A DNA stretch of 64,000 nt from Limimaricola hongkongensis DSM 17492 (GTDB lineage: Bacteria > Pseudomonadota > Alphaproteobacteria > Rhodobacterales > Rhodobacteraceae), in the NCBI RefSeq assembly GCF_000600975.2, contig NZ_KK088649.1, positions 142,749 through 206,748 of the forward strand, in the 5' to 3' direction. The translations under genes were made by a program, and so were the position numbers. Numbering within the stretch: the stretch's first letter is position 1; every line of letters begins with the position of its first letter. The notes beneath the pieces were generated by a model. The model saw nothing but the letters and a program-made list of their open reading frames with translations, ran no database searches and was not told the origin of the DNA. Positions 55,706 through 64,000 of this stretch are shown here, in pieces.

Positions 55706-56029
55706 ATGGCCGACAAACGTTTCATGTATATCTACCACGGCAACGGGATGAGCCCGCCCGAGAGCGAGGAAGCGGGCCGCGAGGCGATGGCCCGCTGGCA
55801 GGGCTGGATGGACGGCATCCGTTCCCACATCGTCGACGAGGGCGCGCCCGCGGGCAAATCGCATACCGTGAGCCAGAGCGGCGTGACCCATGACGGTGGT
55901 GCCAATCCCGTCTATGGCTACACCCTGGTCACCGCGCCCGACATCGACGCGGCGATCGCCATGGCCAAGGATTGCCCGATGGTCGCCGATGGCGGCAGCG
56001 TCGAGGTCTGCGAAGCCCTCGAAATGTGA
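55706..56029 (+). CDS. YCII-related protein
   Basis: A 107-residue protein of the YCII-like fold: RFMYIYHGNGMSPPESEEAG, RWQGWMDGIRSHIVDEGAPA, GYTLVTAPDIDAAIAMAKDC and a closing VEVCEALEM. These small proteins have a ferredoxin-like fold and a possible His/Asp active site; function unknown. It starts at ATG 55706 behind GGGAGA, 74 bases after serB. No signal peptide. A dehalogenase-type or monooxygenase-type stress domain is the nearest relative. Confidence 0.82.
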   Translation: MADKRFMYIYHGNGMSPPESEEAGREAMARWQGWMDGIRSHIVDEGAPAGKSHTVSQSGVTHDGGANPVYGYTLVTAPDIDAAIAMAKDCPMVADGGSVEVCEALEM

Positions 56030-56340
56030 GCCCTGGCCCCGCCGGGCGGAATCCACGCGCATGAAGGCGGGCGCGCGGCCCGTGCGCGCGGACCCTGCGC
56101 GCGGCCTTGCCCCACGCGGCGGAACGGCCTCGCGGCGGCGCCGTTGCAGCGAGGCCACGGTTCCGGTTTCGCGCGATTCGCCCCGGCTTTGGGCGGGAAT
56201 CCGCGCAGACATGTGACCGCGCGGGGCTTTCCCATGGGGCACAGTTCTTGATAAGCCTCCGATCATCGAGTTGAACCCGCCCCTTCCAGTCGAAAAGGCG
56301 CCGGGGGCATCCAAGAGGCCAGACAGCTGGAGGCTGCTAC
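56030..56340. other. Intergenic stretch between YCII and IalB genes
   Basis: No gene supported. It holds an exact eight-base inverted repeat, GGCCTCGC at 56126-56133 with GCGAGGCC at 56149-56156, around a 15-base spacer that itself is palindromic (GGCGCC), possibly ending the YCII transcript although no T-run follows. The last 100 bases are less GC-rich and presumably carry the IalB promoter; a TTGATA-like sequence at about 56248 is seen but not a convincing -10. Confidence 0.4.
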
Positions 56341-56880
56341 ATGATGTCACGACTTTTCCGCGCGATCGGGACCCTGTCGGCGAGCGCGATGATCGCCGCC
56401 GCCGCCACGAGCGCCGCCGCGCAGGAGGCGTCGAACCGCGTCGCCGCCGAAACCGACTGGAGCGTGTTTCAGGAAACCGATCCGGTCGAATGCTTCGGCG
56501 TCTCGGCCCCCAAGAGCCAGCTCAACACCAAGGACGGCAAGCCGGTGACCGTGAACCGCGGCGAAACGCTGCTGTTCGTGTTCTACCGCCCGGCGCAGGG
56601 CGTGAACGGCCAGGTGACCTTCACCGGTGGCTATCCCTTCGCGTCGGGCTCGACCGTGACGCTCGAGGTCGGCGGCAATGATTTCCAGCTGTTCACCGAA
56701 GGCGACTGGGCCTGGCCCGCGACGCCGCAGGACGACGCCAAGATCGTCGCCGCGATGAAGCGCGGCGCCGAGGCGGTCGTGACCGGCATGTCGGGACGCG
56801 GCACCCAGACCAAGGACACCTTCTCGCTGCTGGGCTTCACCGCCGCGGTGGACGAGGCATCGAGCCGCTGCACCAGCTGA
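56341..56880 (+). CDS. IalB (invasion-associated locus B) family periplasmic protein
   Basis: A 179-residue protein with a signal peptide (about residues 1-28, ending SAAAQ). The mature part has the IalB pattern: TDWSVFQETDPVECFGVSAP, SGSTVTLEVGGNDFQLFTEG, DDAKIVAAMKRGAEAVVTG and a final TFSLLGFTAAVDEASSRC. Two cysteines likely form a disulfide. IalB-like proteins are widespread in free-living alphaproteobacteria and the name from Bartonella does not imply invasion here. ATG 56341 or 56344; a GGAGG site precedes. Confidence 0.88.
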   Translation: MMSRLFRAIGTLSASAMIAAAATSAAAQEASNRVAAETDWSVFQETDPVECFGVSAPKSQLNTKDGKPVTVNRGETLLFVFYRPAQGVNGQVTFTGGYPFASGSTVTLEVGGNDFQLFTEGDWAWPATPQDDAKIVAAMKRGAEAVVTGMSGRGTQTKDTFSLLGFTAAVDEASSRCTS

Positions 56881-56991
56881 GATCCGCGCCCGCGGGCGTG
56901 GCATGTTAAACCGAAGGCGGGGCCGGTTGTCCTTGATGACCGGGCCCGCTTTCCCATATGAGCCGGGCACCCCCGGCCCCGAGGTACACCC

Positions 56992-58179
56992 ATGACCGCC
57001 CCCGTCGCCCCGACGTCCCCGATCACGCAAGACATGATGACCATCCCGCGCAAGGCGCCGGAAGGTCTGCCCAACCTCGTCGGCATGCGCCGCGAGGCGA
57101 TGCGCGACGCGCTGATCGCCGCCGGCACGCCGGAAAAGCAGGCGAAGATGCGGGTGAACCAGATCTGGCAGTGGATCTACCATTGGGGCGTGCGCAGCTT
57201 CGACGAGATGACCAATCTCGCCAAGCCCTACCGCGAATTGCTGGCCGCGAACTTCACCATCGGCCTGCCCGAGATCGTCTCCAAGCAGGTCTCGACCGAC
57301 GGCACGCGCAAATACCTCGTGCGGATCGCCGGCGGCCACGAGGTCGAAACCGTCTACATCCCCGAGGATGAGCGCGGCACGCTGTGCATCTCTTCCCAGG
57401 TGGGCTGCACGCTGACCTGTTCGTTCTGCCATACCGGCACCCAGAAACTGGTGCGCAACCTGACGCCGGGCGAGATCATCGGACAGGTGATGCTGGTGCG
57501 CGACGACCTCGCCGAATGGCCGCGGCCGGGCGTTCCCAAGGAAGAGCGCCGGCTTTTGTCGAACATCGTGCTGATGGGCATGGGCGAGCCGCTCTACAAC
57601 TTCGAGGGCGTGCGCGATGCGATGAAGATCGCCATGGATGGCGAGGGCATCGCCCTGTCGCGCCGCCGGATCACGCTGTCGACCTCCGGCGTGGTGCCCG
57701 AGATCGCGCGCACCGCCGAAGAGATCGGCTGCATGCTGGCCGTCAGCTTCCACGCCACCACCGACGCGGTGCGCGACAAGCTGGTGCCGATCAACAAGAA
57801 ATGGAACATCGAGACGCTTCTGGAGGCGCTCAAGGCCTATCCGCGCCTGTCGAACTCCGAGCGGATCACGTTCGAATACGTGATGCTCAAGGACGTGAAC
57901 GACAGCGACGAGGACGCGCATCGTCTGGTCAAGCTGATCGAGGGCATCCCGGCGAAGATCAACCTGATCCCGTTCAACGAATGGCCCGGCTCGCCCTATG
58001 AGCGGTCGTCGAACAACCGGATCCGCGCCTTTGCCGACATCATCTACAAGGCGGGCTATGCCAGCCCGATCCGCACGCCGCGCGGCGAGGACATCATGGC
58101 CGCCTGCGGCCAGCTGAAATCCGCGACCGAGCGGTCGCGCAAGAGCCGCGCCCAGATCGCGGCCGAGGTTCAGGGATAA
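56992..58179 (+). CDS. rlmN: 23S rRNA (A2503-C2)/tRNA (A37-C2) methyltransferase RlmN
   Basis: A 395-residue radical-SAM methyltransferase. The cluster motif is [11 protein letters not shown] near residue 137 (CX3CX2C), followed by [14 protein letters not shown] (SAM-binding GGEP-like region), and a C-terminal Cys in [10 protein letters not shown], near 369, that forms the methyl-transfer intermediate; the other active Cys belongs to the RIMAACG segment. N-terminal helices (about 20-115; [20 protein letters not shown]) bind RNA. It methylates C2 of A2503 and of some tRNA A37. ATG 56992 fits the family start. Confidence 0.95.
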   Translation: MTAPVAPTSPITQDMMTIPRKAPEGLPNLVGMRREAMRDALIAAGTPEKQAKMRVNQIWQWIYHWGVRSFDEMTNLAKPYRELLAANFTIGLPEIVSKQVSTDGTRKYLVRIAGGHEVETVYIPEDERGTLCISSQVGCTLTCSFCHTGTQKLVRNLTPGEIIGQVMLVRDDLAEWPRPGVPKEERRLLSNIVLMGMGEPLYNFEGVRDAMKIAMDGEGIALSRRRITLSTSGVVPEIARTAEEIGCMLAVSFHATTDAVRDKLVPINKKWNIETLLEALKAYPRLSNSERITFEYVMLKDVNDSDEDAHRLVKLIEGIPAKINLIPFNEWPGSPYERSSNNRIRAFADIIYKAGYASPIRTPRGEDIMAACGQLKSATERSRKSRAQIAAEVQG

Positions 58180-58219
58180 GGCGCCGGATCAACCGGGCGC
58201 CATTCGGGGGAGAAGAGCG

Positions 58220-59014
58220 GTGAAGATCAAGCTCAACGGGATCGAGTTCGAGGTGACGGCGGTGGAGGGGGCCCTGCGCGAGGCCATCCTCACCGACCCG
58301 GTGATCGTCAAGGCGGTCTGGCGCGACGTCTACACGTGGGACGCGGCGGCGCAGGAGGGCAAGCCCACCGGCCCGATGACCCAGACCGGCGCGGTCCCGC
58401 TCGCCAACGGCATTTCGTTCTACGTGGCCAAGGGCGACACCCATGCCAAGAACGAAAGCGCGTCGAAAACCTCGGGCGAGCGGTTTCTCAAGGCGCTCGA
58501 CGTGCGCTCCTCGCTCGATGTGCTGAAAGCGATGGCGCGGCTTCTGGGCATGCCGCAAAAGACCCTGCCCAAGGAGTTCGACCCGCTCAAGCCGGTCGCC
58601 TCCTTCACGCTGAAGATGCATGTCGAGCATTCGGTGCTGCGGCTGCGCAACGCCAGCCGCAACCTGCAGGCCTATGTGCTGGTGCCCGGACAGGTCGGCT
58701 TTCACCACGAGATCACCGCGATCAGCGACCAGCCCGGCTATGACGCGCTGATCGCCGAGAAGCCCGAGCTGAAGACGCTGACGCCGATGTTCCTCGTGCC
58801 CGCCCGCTCCAAGGCCAACCGCGAAATGCGGGCCACCGCGCTGATGGCGCAGACCCGCGAGCTGGCGGCGCAGGCACAGGGCAAATCGGCCGAGGCGTTG
58901 CCGGAGGCGCTGCGCATGCGCATCGGCCGCAACCAGGCCGAGCTGCGGATGCTGGCGCAAGCGGCGCAGCAGGCCCGCGCGCCCCAGGCACAGCCCCGCC
59001 GCGCGACCGCCTGA
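58220..59014 (+). CDS. Uncharacterised 264-residue protein
   Basis: GTG 58220 starts KIKLNGIEFEVTAVEGALRE, six bases after GAAGAG. The protein looks soluble: a mixed alpha/beta core to about residue 190 and a helical Ala/Gln-rich C-terminus (from about 195; AREMRATALMAQTRELAAQA). A central block reads SFTLKMHVEHSVLRLRNASR and AYVLVPGQVGFHHEITAISD. I recognise no domain or catalytic motif. It is bracketed by rlmN and a DUF2945 stress gene. No membrane segment or signal peptide. Codon use is like its neighbours. Confidence 0.72.
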   Translation: MKIKLNGIEFEVTAVEGALREAILTDPVIVKAVWRDVYTWDAAAQEGKPTGPMTQTGAVPLANGISFYVAKGDTHAKNESASKTSGERFLKALDVRSSLDVLKAMARLLGMPQKTLPKEFDPLKPVASFTLKMHVEHSVLRLRNASRNLQAYVLVPGQVGFHHEITAISDQPGYDALIAEKPELKTLTPMFLVPARSKANREMRATALMAQTRELAAQAQGKSAEALPEALRMRIGRNQAELRMLAQAAQQARAPQAQPRRATA

Positions 59015-59018
59015 CGCG

Positions 59019-59044
59019 GGAACCGGGCGCGCAGGCGGGCTGTT
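59019..59044 (+). promoter_or_regulatory. EcfG-like general stress promoter (candidate)
   Basis: GGAAC, 17 bases, then TGTT, 31 bases before the DUF2945 ATG. The -35 is exact and the -10 has the conserved GTT. DUF2945 genes are regular members of alphaproteobacterial general-stress regulons. Confidence 0.55.
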
Positions 59045-59075
59045 GGCCGTGCATCCATCACAGGAAGGCACGGCC

Positions 59076-59288
59076 ATGAGCTATTCGGAAGGCGACAAGG
59101 TGAAATGGAACTGGGGCAACGGCACCGGTACCGGCAAGATCACCAAGGTCTACACCCAAAAGATCATCAGGAAGATCAACGGGTCGGAGATCACCCGCAA
59201 CGCCAGCGAGGACGACCCCGCCTACCTGATCGAGCAGGAGGATGGCGACGAGGTGCTCAAGGGCGATTCGGAGCTCTCGAAGGCCTGA
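59076..59288 (+). CDS. DUF2945 (HVA1) family protein
   Basis: A 70-residue protein starting MSYSEGDKVKWNWGNGTGTG. It is an all-beta HVA1-like domain (VKWNWGNGTGTGKITKVYTQ, RNASEDDPAYLIEQEDGDEV and LKGDSELSKA) of a length typical of the family. Many alphaproteobacterial members are induced by desiccation or general stress. The function is unknown; hydrogen-bonding KVxxV patterns suggest a nucleic-acid or ligand-binding beta barrel only by analogy. ATG 59076 follows AGGAAGG, and a GGAAC-N17-TGTT promoter precedes. Confidence 0.9.
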   Translation: MSYSEGDKVKWNWGNGTGTGKITKVYTQKIIRKINGSEITRNASEDDPAYLIEQEDGDEVLKGDSELSKA

Positions 59289-59317
59289 GCGCGGCGCGCG
59301 GGGCCTGCGGCGCGCCA

Positions 59318-59404
59318 TGCGTATTTATGGAATGGTGAACGGCAAGGCGCGCGCATCAAGACCGAAGGCGCGCGCCGCCCCTTTCACCATTCTCCAAATA
59401 CGCA
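59318..59404. repeat. Palindromic copy of the TGCGTATTT repeat with long loop
   Basis: Left arm 59318-59339 reads TGCGTATTTATGGAATGG then TGAA; right arm 59383-59404 complements it with three mismatches, around a 43-base GC-rich loop. It lies between the DUF2945 gene and the LOG-family gene, which converge on it from both sides, as expected for a bidirectional terminator. Confidence 0.85.
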
Positions 59405-59439
59405 AATCCCGGCCTTGCCCCCGCCCGCGGCGGCGAAGG

Positions 59440-60291
59440 TCACTCCTTGCGGCCGGGAATATGCTCTCGACGCTCATCCGCATGGCTCCAGCTGCGCATC
59501 GCCTCGATCGCCTCGTCGGCGGTTTCGACGAACTTGAACAACTGCAGGTCTTCGTCGGCGATGGTGCCCGCCTCGGCCAGCGCGTCCCAGTTGACGATGC
59601 GTTCCCAGAAGGCGCGCCCGAACAGCAAAAACGGCACCCGCCGCATCCGGCCCGTCTGGATCAGCGTCAGCGTCTCGAACAGCTCGTCGAGCGTGCCGAA
59701 GCCGCCCGGAAACACGCAGACCGCCTCGGCGCGCATCAGGAAATGCATCTTGCGGATCGCGAAGTAGTGGAAATTGAACGCCAGCTCCGGCGTCACATAG
59801 GGGTTCGGCGCCTGCTCGTGCGGCAGCACGATGTTGAGCCCGATCGACCGGCCGCCCGCCTCCTCGGCGCCGCGGTTGCCCGCCTCCATCACGCCCGGGC
59901 CGCCGCCGGTGACGATCACGTGGTCGGTGCCACCCTCTTCGAGCGACCATTCGGTCACGCGCTGCGCGAACAGCCGCGCCTCTTCGTAGAAGGCCGACAG
60001 ATCGGCGAGGGTCTGGGTCCGCGCCGTGTCCTTCTTGGCGGGCTCGGGGATGCGCGCGCCGCCGAACAGCACCACGGTCGAGTTCACCCCCGCCTCGTTC
60101 ATCAACAGCTCGGGCTTGAGCAGTTCGAGCTGCCAGCGCACCGGGCGCAGCTCGTCGCGCAGCAGAAACTCCGAATCCGTGAAGGCGAGCCGGTAGGAGG
60201 GCGATGTCGTCTGCGGCGTCTGGGGCACCTGCCCGGCCGTGCGCTGGTCTTCCTGGCTGTCGCGCAGCAGCTGTCGTCTGTCCTTGGTCAT
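59440..60291 (-). CDS. LOG family protein (nucleotide 5'-monophosphate phosphoribohydrolase-like)
   Basis: A 283-residue TIGR00730-type Rossmann protein. TGGGPGVMEAGNRGAEEAGG near residue 125 and FPGGFGTLDELFETLTL near 200 are the two LOG signatures, with the catalytic Glu in PGGFGTLDE and Arg in FAIRKMHFL. The reaction in this family is release of ribose 5-phosphate from nucleotides; plant LOGs activate cytokinins, but bacterial roles are broader. It has a longer N-terminus than plant LOG. The start at ATG 60291 is by homology, because the open frame runs on. Divergent from dapD. Confidence 0.9.
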   Translation of the reverse strand: MTKDRRQLLRDSQEDQRTAGQVPQTPQTTSPSYRLAFTDSEFLLRDELRPVRWQLELLKPELLMNEAGVNSTVVLFGGARIPEPAKKDTARTQTLADLSAFYEEARLFAQRVTEWSLEEGGTDHVIVTGGGPGVMEAGNRGAEEAGGRSIGLNIVLPHEQAPNPYVTPELAFNFHYFAIRKMHFLMRAEAVCVFPGGFGTLDELFETLTLIQTGRMRRVPFLLFGRAFWERIVNWDALAEAGTIADEDLQLFKFVETADEAIEAMRSWSHADERREHIPGRKE

Positions 60292-60381
60292 GCCGTCCCC
60301 TTCGAGGTGGGCGCGTTGCGCCGATTGCCGCATCCGGTCTATAGCCGCAGGCGAGCCGCATAACAAACCGGAGCCCGCCCC

Positions 60382-61218
<837 letters not shown>

Positions 61219-61243
61219 TCGCGCGGCACCGCGAAAGACCGGC

Positions 61244-61267
61244 AAGGGGGCGCTTCGGCGCCCCTTT
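61244..61267 (+). terminator. Intrinsic terminator of dapD
   Basis: AAGGGGGCGC-TTCG-GCGCCCCTTT: a 10-bp stem with a UUCG tetraloop, ending in T bases, 25 bases after the dapD stop. It lies only eight bases before the next ATG, so it must be read through or the next gene has its own promoter inside it. Confidence 0.88.
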
Positions 61268-61275
61268 CTGCTTTC

Positions 61276-62346
61276 ATGCGAACGGAACCCCCGGCCCGCC
61301 GCGCGCCTTGGGCCGGCATGATCGCGAACCTGTCACTCCCGCTTCTCCTGCTCGTCTTCGCCTTCGCCGGCGCGGCGGTGATCTTTTCCTCGATCCGCGC
61401 CACCCATCTGGCCGACGTCATCGCCGACCGCACCCGGATGGGCGAGGCGATGGCGGGCGGCATCATCCTCGGCGGCGCGACCTCGCTCGCCGGCGTGGTG
61501 GTCTCGGTCAACGCCGCGCTCGACGGCGACGCCTCCTTCGCCTTCTCCAACGCGGTGGGCGGCATCGCGGCGCAGACCCTGTTTCTGGCCATCGCCGACC
61601 TGATCTACCGCCGCGCCAACCTCGAACACGCCGCCGCCGAACCCGCCAACCTGTTCCAGGCGGTGATGCTGATGATCCTGCTCAGCCTGCCGCTGTGCGC
61701 CATCGCCGGGCCCGACATCACCTATCTCGGCGTGCACCCCGTCTCCGTGGTGCTGTTCCTCGCCTATCTCTACGGGGTACGCGTGTCGGCCCACGTCTCC
61801 GAAGAGCCGATGTGGCGGCCGGTGATGACCGCCGAGACCCGCACCGACGCGCCCGAAGACGAAGCCGAGGCGGGCCGCTCGGCCATGGGACCGGCGCTGC
61901 GCTTCGCGGCGCTCGTGGCGATCATGGGGCTGGGCGGCTTCGTGATCAGCCAAGTGGGCGGTGCCTTCATCGAACGCTTCGGCCTGCGGTCGAGCCTCGT
62001 CGGCTCGCTCATCACCGCCGTCGTCACCTCCCTGCCCGAATTCGTCACCACCATCGTCGCGGTGCGGCGCGGCGCGCTGCAGCTCGCCGTGGGTGGCATC
62101 ATCGGCGGCAACACCTTCGACACGCTGTTCCTCGTCGCTTCGGATGTGAGCCTGCGCGAAGGCTCGCTCTACCACGCGGTCGGCACGACCGATCTCTACT
62201 GGCTCGGCACCGGCCTGTTGATGACCGGCATCCTGCTGGCCGGGCTGATCGCCCGGCAACGCCAGGGCCCGGCCCGGATCGGCTTTGAAAGCGTCGCCAT
62301 GCTGGCGGTCTACGGCATCGCGGCGACGATCGAGGTGGTCGGATGA
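61276..62346 (+). CDS. CaCA-type (sodium:calcium antiporter-like) membrane protein with an asymmetric repeat
   Basis: A 356-residue protein with two inverted halves of about five spans each, joined by an acidic cytoplasmic loop (TRTDAPEDEAEAGR near residue 192). The second alpha repeat keeps the CaCA motif TSLPEFVTTIVAVRRG with the ion-binding Glu and ends GGNTFDT. The first reads GATSLAGVVVSVNAALDGD: the P-E pair is A-G, so its Glu is missing. One of two ion-binding acids is thus lost, which argues for altered stoichiometry or substrate. ATG 61276 or, with a better hydrophobic start, ATG 61318. Confidence 0.82.
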   Translation: MRTEPPARRAPWAGMIANLSLPLLLLVFAFAGAAVIFSSIRATHLADVIADRTRMGEAMAGGIILGGATSLAGVVVSVNAALDGDASFAFSNAVGGIAAQTLFLAIADLIYRRANLEHAAAEPANLFQAVMLMILLSLPLCAIAGPDITYLGVHPVSVVLFLAYLYGVRVSAHVSEEPMWRPVMTAETRTDAPEDEAEAGRSAMGPALRFAALVAIMGLGGFVISQVGGAFIERFGLRSSLVGSLITAVVTSLPEFVTTIVAVRRGALQLAVGGIIGGNTFDTLFLVASDVSLREGSLYHAVGTTDLYWLGTGLLMTGILLAGLIARQRQGPARIGFESVAMLAVYGIAATIEVVG

Positions 62347-62397
62347 CCCCGCGCCGATGCAGGATCGACGCGATCGCCATGTCAGGACGGTCGGGCG

Positions 62398-62422
62398 GGA
62401 ACGATTCCGCAAGCAGGTCGTT
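62398..62422 (+). promoter_or_regulatory. EcfG-like general stress promoter (candidate)
   Basis: GGAAC, 16 bases, then CGTT: an exact match to the alphaproteobacterial EcfG consensus in both boxes and spacing. It ends 51 bases before the GlsB/YeaQ-type start, a gene class regularly found in general-stress regulons. The best of three such sites here. Confidence 0.65.
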
Positions 62423-62473
62423 GCCGCCGCAACAGCCCCCGCGACGGGGGCGCTTGGTACGGAGTGAAACGAC

Positions 62474-62728
62474 ATGACGGGTATTGGCTGGTTCATGAGC
62501 ATCATTCTCGGCGGGCTGGCCGGGTGGATCGCGGAAAAGGTCATGAAGGCCGACATGGGCCTCTTGATGAACATCATCCTCGGGATCGTCGGCGCGTTGG
62601 TCGCCAACTGGATCCTCGTGGCGATCACCGGCTCGACACTGGGCGGCTGGATCGGACAGCTCGTGGTGGCGGTGATCGGCGCCTGCCTGCTGATCTTCGT
62701 GGCGCGGTTGATTCGCGGCAAACACTAG
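62474..62728 (+). CDS. GlsB/YeaQ/YmgE family membrane stress protein
   Basis: An 84-residue transglycosylase-associated-type protein with three hydrophobic segments: GWFMSIILGGLAGWIAEKV, MNIILGIVGALVANWILVA and LVVAVIGACLLIFVARLI. The G-G-L-A-G-W-I-A-x-K and LGIVGA motifs are family hallmarks. Cytoplasmic-membrane protein of unclear function, induced by stress in many bacteria. It is under an EcfG-like promoter and is followed by a strong terminator, so it forms its own transcript. Confidence 0.92.
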   Translation: MTGIGWFMSIILGGLAGWIAEKVMKADMGLLMNIILGIVGALVANWILVAITGSTLGGWIGQLVVAVIGACLLIFVARLIRGKH

Positions 62729-62759
62729 GCCGCGGCCCGGCCCGCCCTAAGACGAAACG

Positions 62760-62787
62760 AGACCCCGCGCCGCAAGGCGCGGGGTCT
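62760..62787 (+). terminator. Terminator hairpin after the GlsB/YeaQ gene
   Basis: AGACCCCGCGCC-GCAA-GGCGCGGGGTCT, an exact 12-bp stem capped by a GNRA-type GCAA loop and followed by TTG. It starts 32 bases after the stop. The T-run is short, but the stem is very stable. Confidence 0.8.
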
Positions 62788-62842
62788 TGCGCATCCGGCC
62801 CCGCGATGCCACCTGCGTCCCGATCGCATGATGGAGGCGCGG

Positions 62843-63208
62843 ATGGCCGAAAAGCAGGACAAGCCCAAGCGGGTGCAGCAGGTCTACACCCTGCTGGTCG
62901 AGGTCGGCCGCAAGTCGGGCGACGGGCTTCCCGAGGCGGCCACCGGCGCCGCGCTGATGTGCTATGCCTCGGGCGTCGATGAGGCCGAGGCGGTGCGCGA
63001 GACCGTCGCCATTCTCAAGCAGGCCGATCTCGCGCCGCTCGACGTGACCGGCTACGGCACGCTCGAAGAACGGCTGGCCGAAGGCCACGACATCGACGCC
63101 GAGGAGCGCGCGCTGATGGATCGCGCCCGCGACGAGAACTCGGTGATCGTGGCGCAGATGACGCCGTTCTTCGAGAACGCCAAGGGCGGCTCGGACACGG
63201 TGCACTAG
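62843..63208 (+). CDS. Conserved-looking small protein of unknown function
   Basis: A 121-residue soluble protein starting [20 protein letters not shown] (ATG 62843; an upstream ATG at 62828 would add five residues). The helical pattern [40 protein letters not shown] and [17 protein letters not shown] has no motif I recognise. It lies 80 bases before dapE and may be co-transcribed. Codon use is normal. It looks like a conserved soluble protein of this lineage, but I cannot assign a family. Confidence 0.72.
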   Translation: MAEKQDKPKRVQQVYTLLVEVGRKSGDGLPEAATGAALMCYASGVDEAEAVRETVAILKQADLAPLDVTGYGTLEERLAEGHDIDAEERALMDRARDENSVIVAQMTPFFENAKGGSDTVH

Positions 63209-63287
63209 GGCGGCGCCCGTGCGCCCCGGGGCGATTGAAACCGCTTCGCCGCCGCGCTACCCCTTCGTCAACCGAAGGAGTGACCGG

Positions 63288-64000
63288 ATGCCACAGACCA
63301 CCGACCCCGCCGACCTGACCGCCCGGCTGATCCGCTGCGCCTCGGTCACCCCCGAGGAAGGCGGCGCGCTGGTGCTGCTGCAAGGGATGCTGGAGCAGGC
63401 CGGCTTCGACTGCACCCGTGTCGATCGCGGCGGCATCGCCAACCTGTTCGCCCGCTGGGGGACGAAGGGCGCGGCGAAGAGCTTTGGTTTCAACGGACAT
63501 ACCGACGTGGTGCCGGTCGGCAATATCGCCGACTGGTCTGTCGATCCCTTCGGCGCCGAGGAAAAGGACGGCCAGCTTTACGGGCGCGGTGCCTGCGACA
63601 TGAAATCGGGCGTGGCCGCCTTCGTCGCCGCCGCCATCGATTTCGTGCGGGACACGCCGCCCGAAGGGGCCGTGATCCTCGCCATCACCGGCGACGAGGA
63701 GGGCGACGGCGTCGACGGCACCGCCGCCCTGCTCGACTGGATGGACGAGACCGGCGAACGCATGGACCTCTGCCTCGTCGGCGAGCCGACCTGCCCCGAA
63801 CGCTTTGGCGAGATGATCAAGATCGGGCGGCGCGGCTCGCTCAACGCCTTTGTCACCGTCACCGGCACACAGGGCCATGCCGCCTATCCGCACCGCGCCA
63901 ACAACCCGATCCCGGCCCTGGCGCGGCTGGTCGACCGGCTCTCCTCCCACGCGCTCGACACCGGCACCGATCATTTCGACGCCTCGACGCTGGCGGTGGT
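63288..64000 (+). CDS. dapE: Succinyl-diaminopimelate desuccinylase, cut by the window end
   Basis: The first 237 codons of a zinc-dependent M20 peptidase-family enzyme. Metal-binding segments: [13 protein letters not shown] (His), [14 protein letters not shown] (bridging Asp), and [14 protein letters not shown] (general-base Glu pair). The lid-domain segment ends [16 protein letters not shown]. It removes succinate from N-succinyl-LL-DAP in lysine synthesis, following DapD two steps on. Starts at ATG 63288 after AAGGAG. The C-terminal third is outside the window, so its integrity cannot be judged. Confidence 0.96.
   Translation, partial: MPQTTDPADLTARLIRCASVTPEEGGALVLLQGMLEQAGFDCTRVDRGGIANLFARWGTKGAAKSFGFNGHTDVVPVGNIADWSVDPFGAEEKDGQLYGRGACDMKSGVAAFVAAAIDFVRDTPPEGAVILAITGDEEGDGVDGTAALLDWMDETGERMDLCLVGEPTCPERFGEMIKIGRRGSLNAFVTVTGTQGHAAYPHRANNPIPALARLVDRLSSHALDTGTDHFDASTLAV

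Noticed and set aside
56126-56156. The eight-base inverted repeat after the YCII gene as a Rho-independent terminator
   Set aside because: The stem is exact but no T-run follows and the loop is long, so I only note it.

Overview
The window is GC-rich, densely packed alphaproteobacterial chromosome, most likely from the Rhodobacteraceae/Paracoccaceae. The evidence is the conserved order folK-rpoZ-rsh-DUF2062-pdxJ-acpS-lepB-rnc-era-DUF1491, a bifunctional RXKD-type Rsh, a fused SelD, IalB-, DUF2794- and MbfA-type proteins, and intergenic repeats with the TGCGTATTT...GAA core. I see no tRNA, rRNA, CRISPR array, transposase or phage gene. The region looks like core and soft-core chromosome, not an island.

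Layout. 0-9.8 kb: stringent response, PLP synthesis, CoA-dependent ACP activation, signal peptidase, RNase III and Era, with a DUF2383 stress gene and an MFS gene inserted. 9.8-17.6 kb: a minus-strand chain (ornithine cyclodeaminase-like, HAD, UPF0178, S-formylglutathione hydrolase, nitroreductase, frameshifted MbfA-type iron exporter), then TetR, NYN, DUF1428 and glutathione-dependent formaldehyde dehydrogenase. 17.7-24 kb: small lipoprotein and peptidase genes, carbonic anhydrase, AbrB-type membrane protein and TrhO. 24-31 kb: fused SelD, PNPOx-like protein, and an ABC transporter operon with an AttH-like secreted protein. 31-36 kb: heme oxygenase with bacteriophytochrome kinase, IDI and cytochrome c2-like protein. 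36-40 kb: PaoABC-like molybdenum oxidoreductase. 40-47 kb: RecQ, YggT, thioesterase, UMF1-type MFS, MepA and a phytase-like protein. 47-51.5 kb: a short translated or regulatory element, ArfB, CBS protein, NAD salvage (pncA-pncB) and MnmH. 51.7-55.6 kb: serine synthesis (serC-serA divergent from serB). 55.7-64 kb: IalB, RlmN, stress proteins, LOG protein, lysine synthesis (dapD, dapE) and a CaCA-type carrier.

Connections. SelD makes selenophosphate and MnmH uses it for tRNA U34, while TrhO hydroxylates U34, so two wobble-uridine routes lie in one window. Three separate small stress genes (DUF2383, DUF2945, GlsB/YeaQ) each carry an EcfG-like promoter, which suggests a dispersed general stress regulon. 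The MbfA-type gene has an Irr-like box just upstream of its start.

Two genes (the MbfA-type gene and serC) are each broken by one extra base in a homopolymer. Assembly error is the simplest explanation. The most unusual locus is at 46951-47125: a 15-base complement of the 16S rRNA tail, an 18-residue ORF, competing anti-Shine-Dalgarno hairpins and an intrinsic terminator, 54 bases upstream of arfB. The other unexplained signal is a family of five palindromic intergenic repeats.
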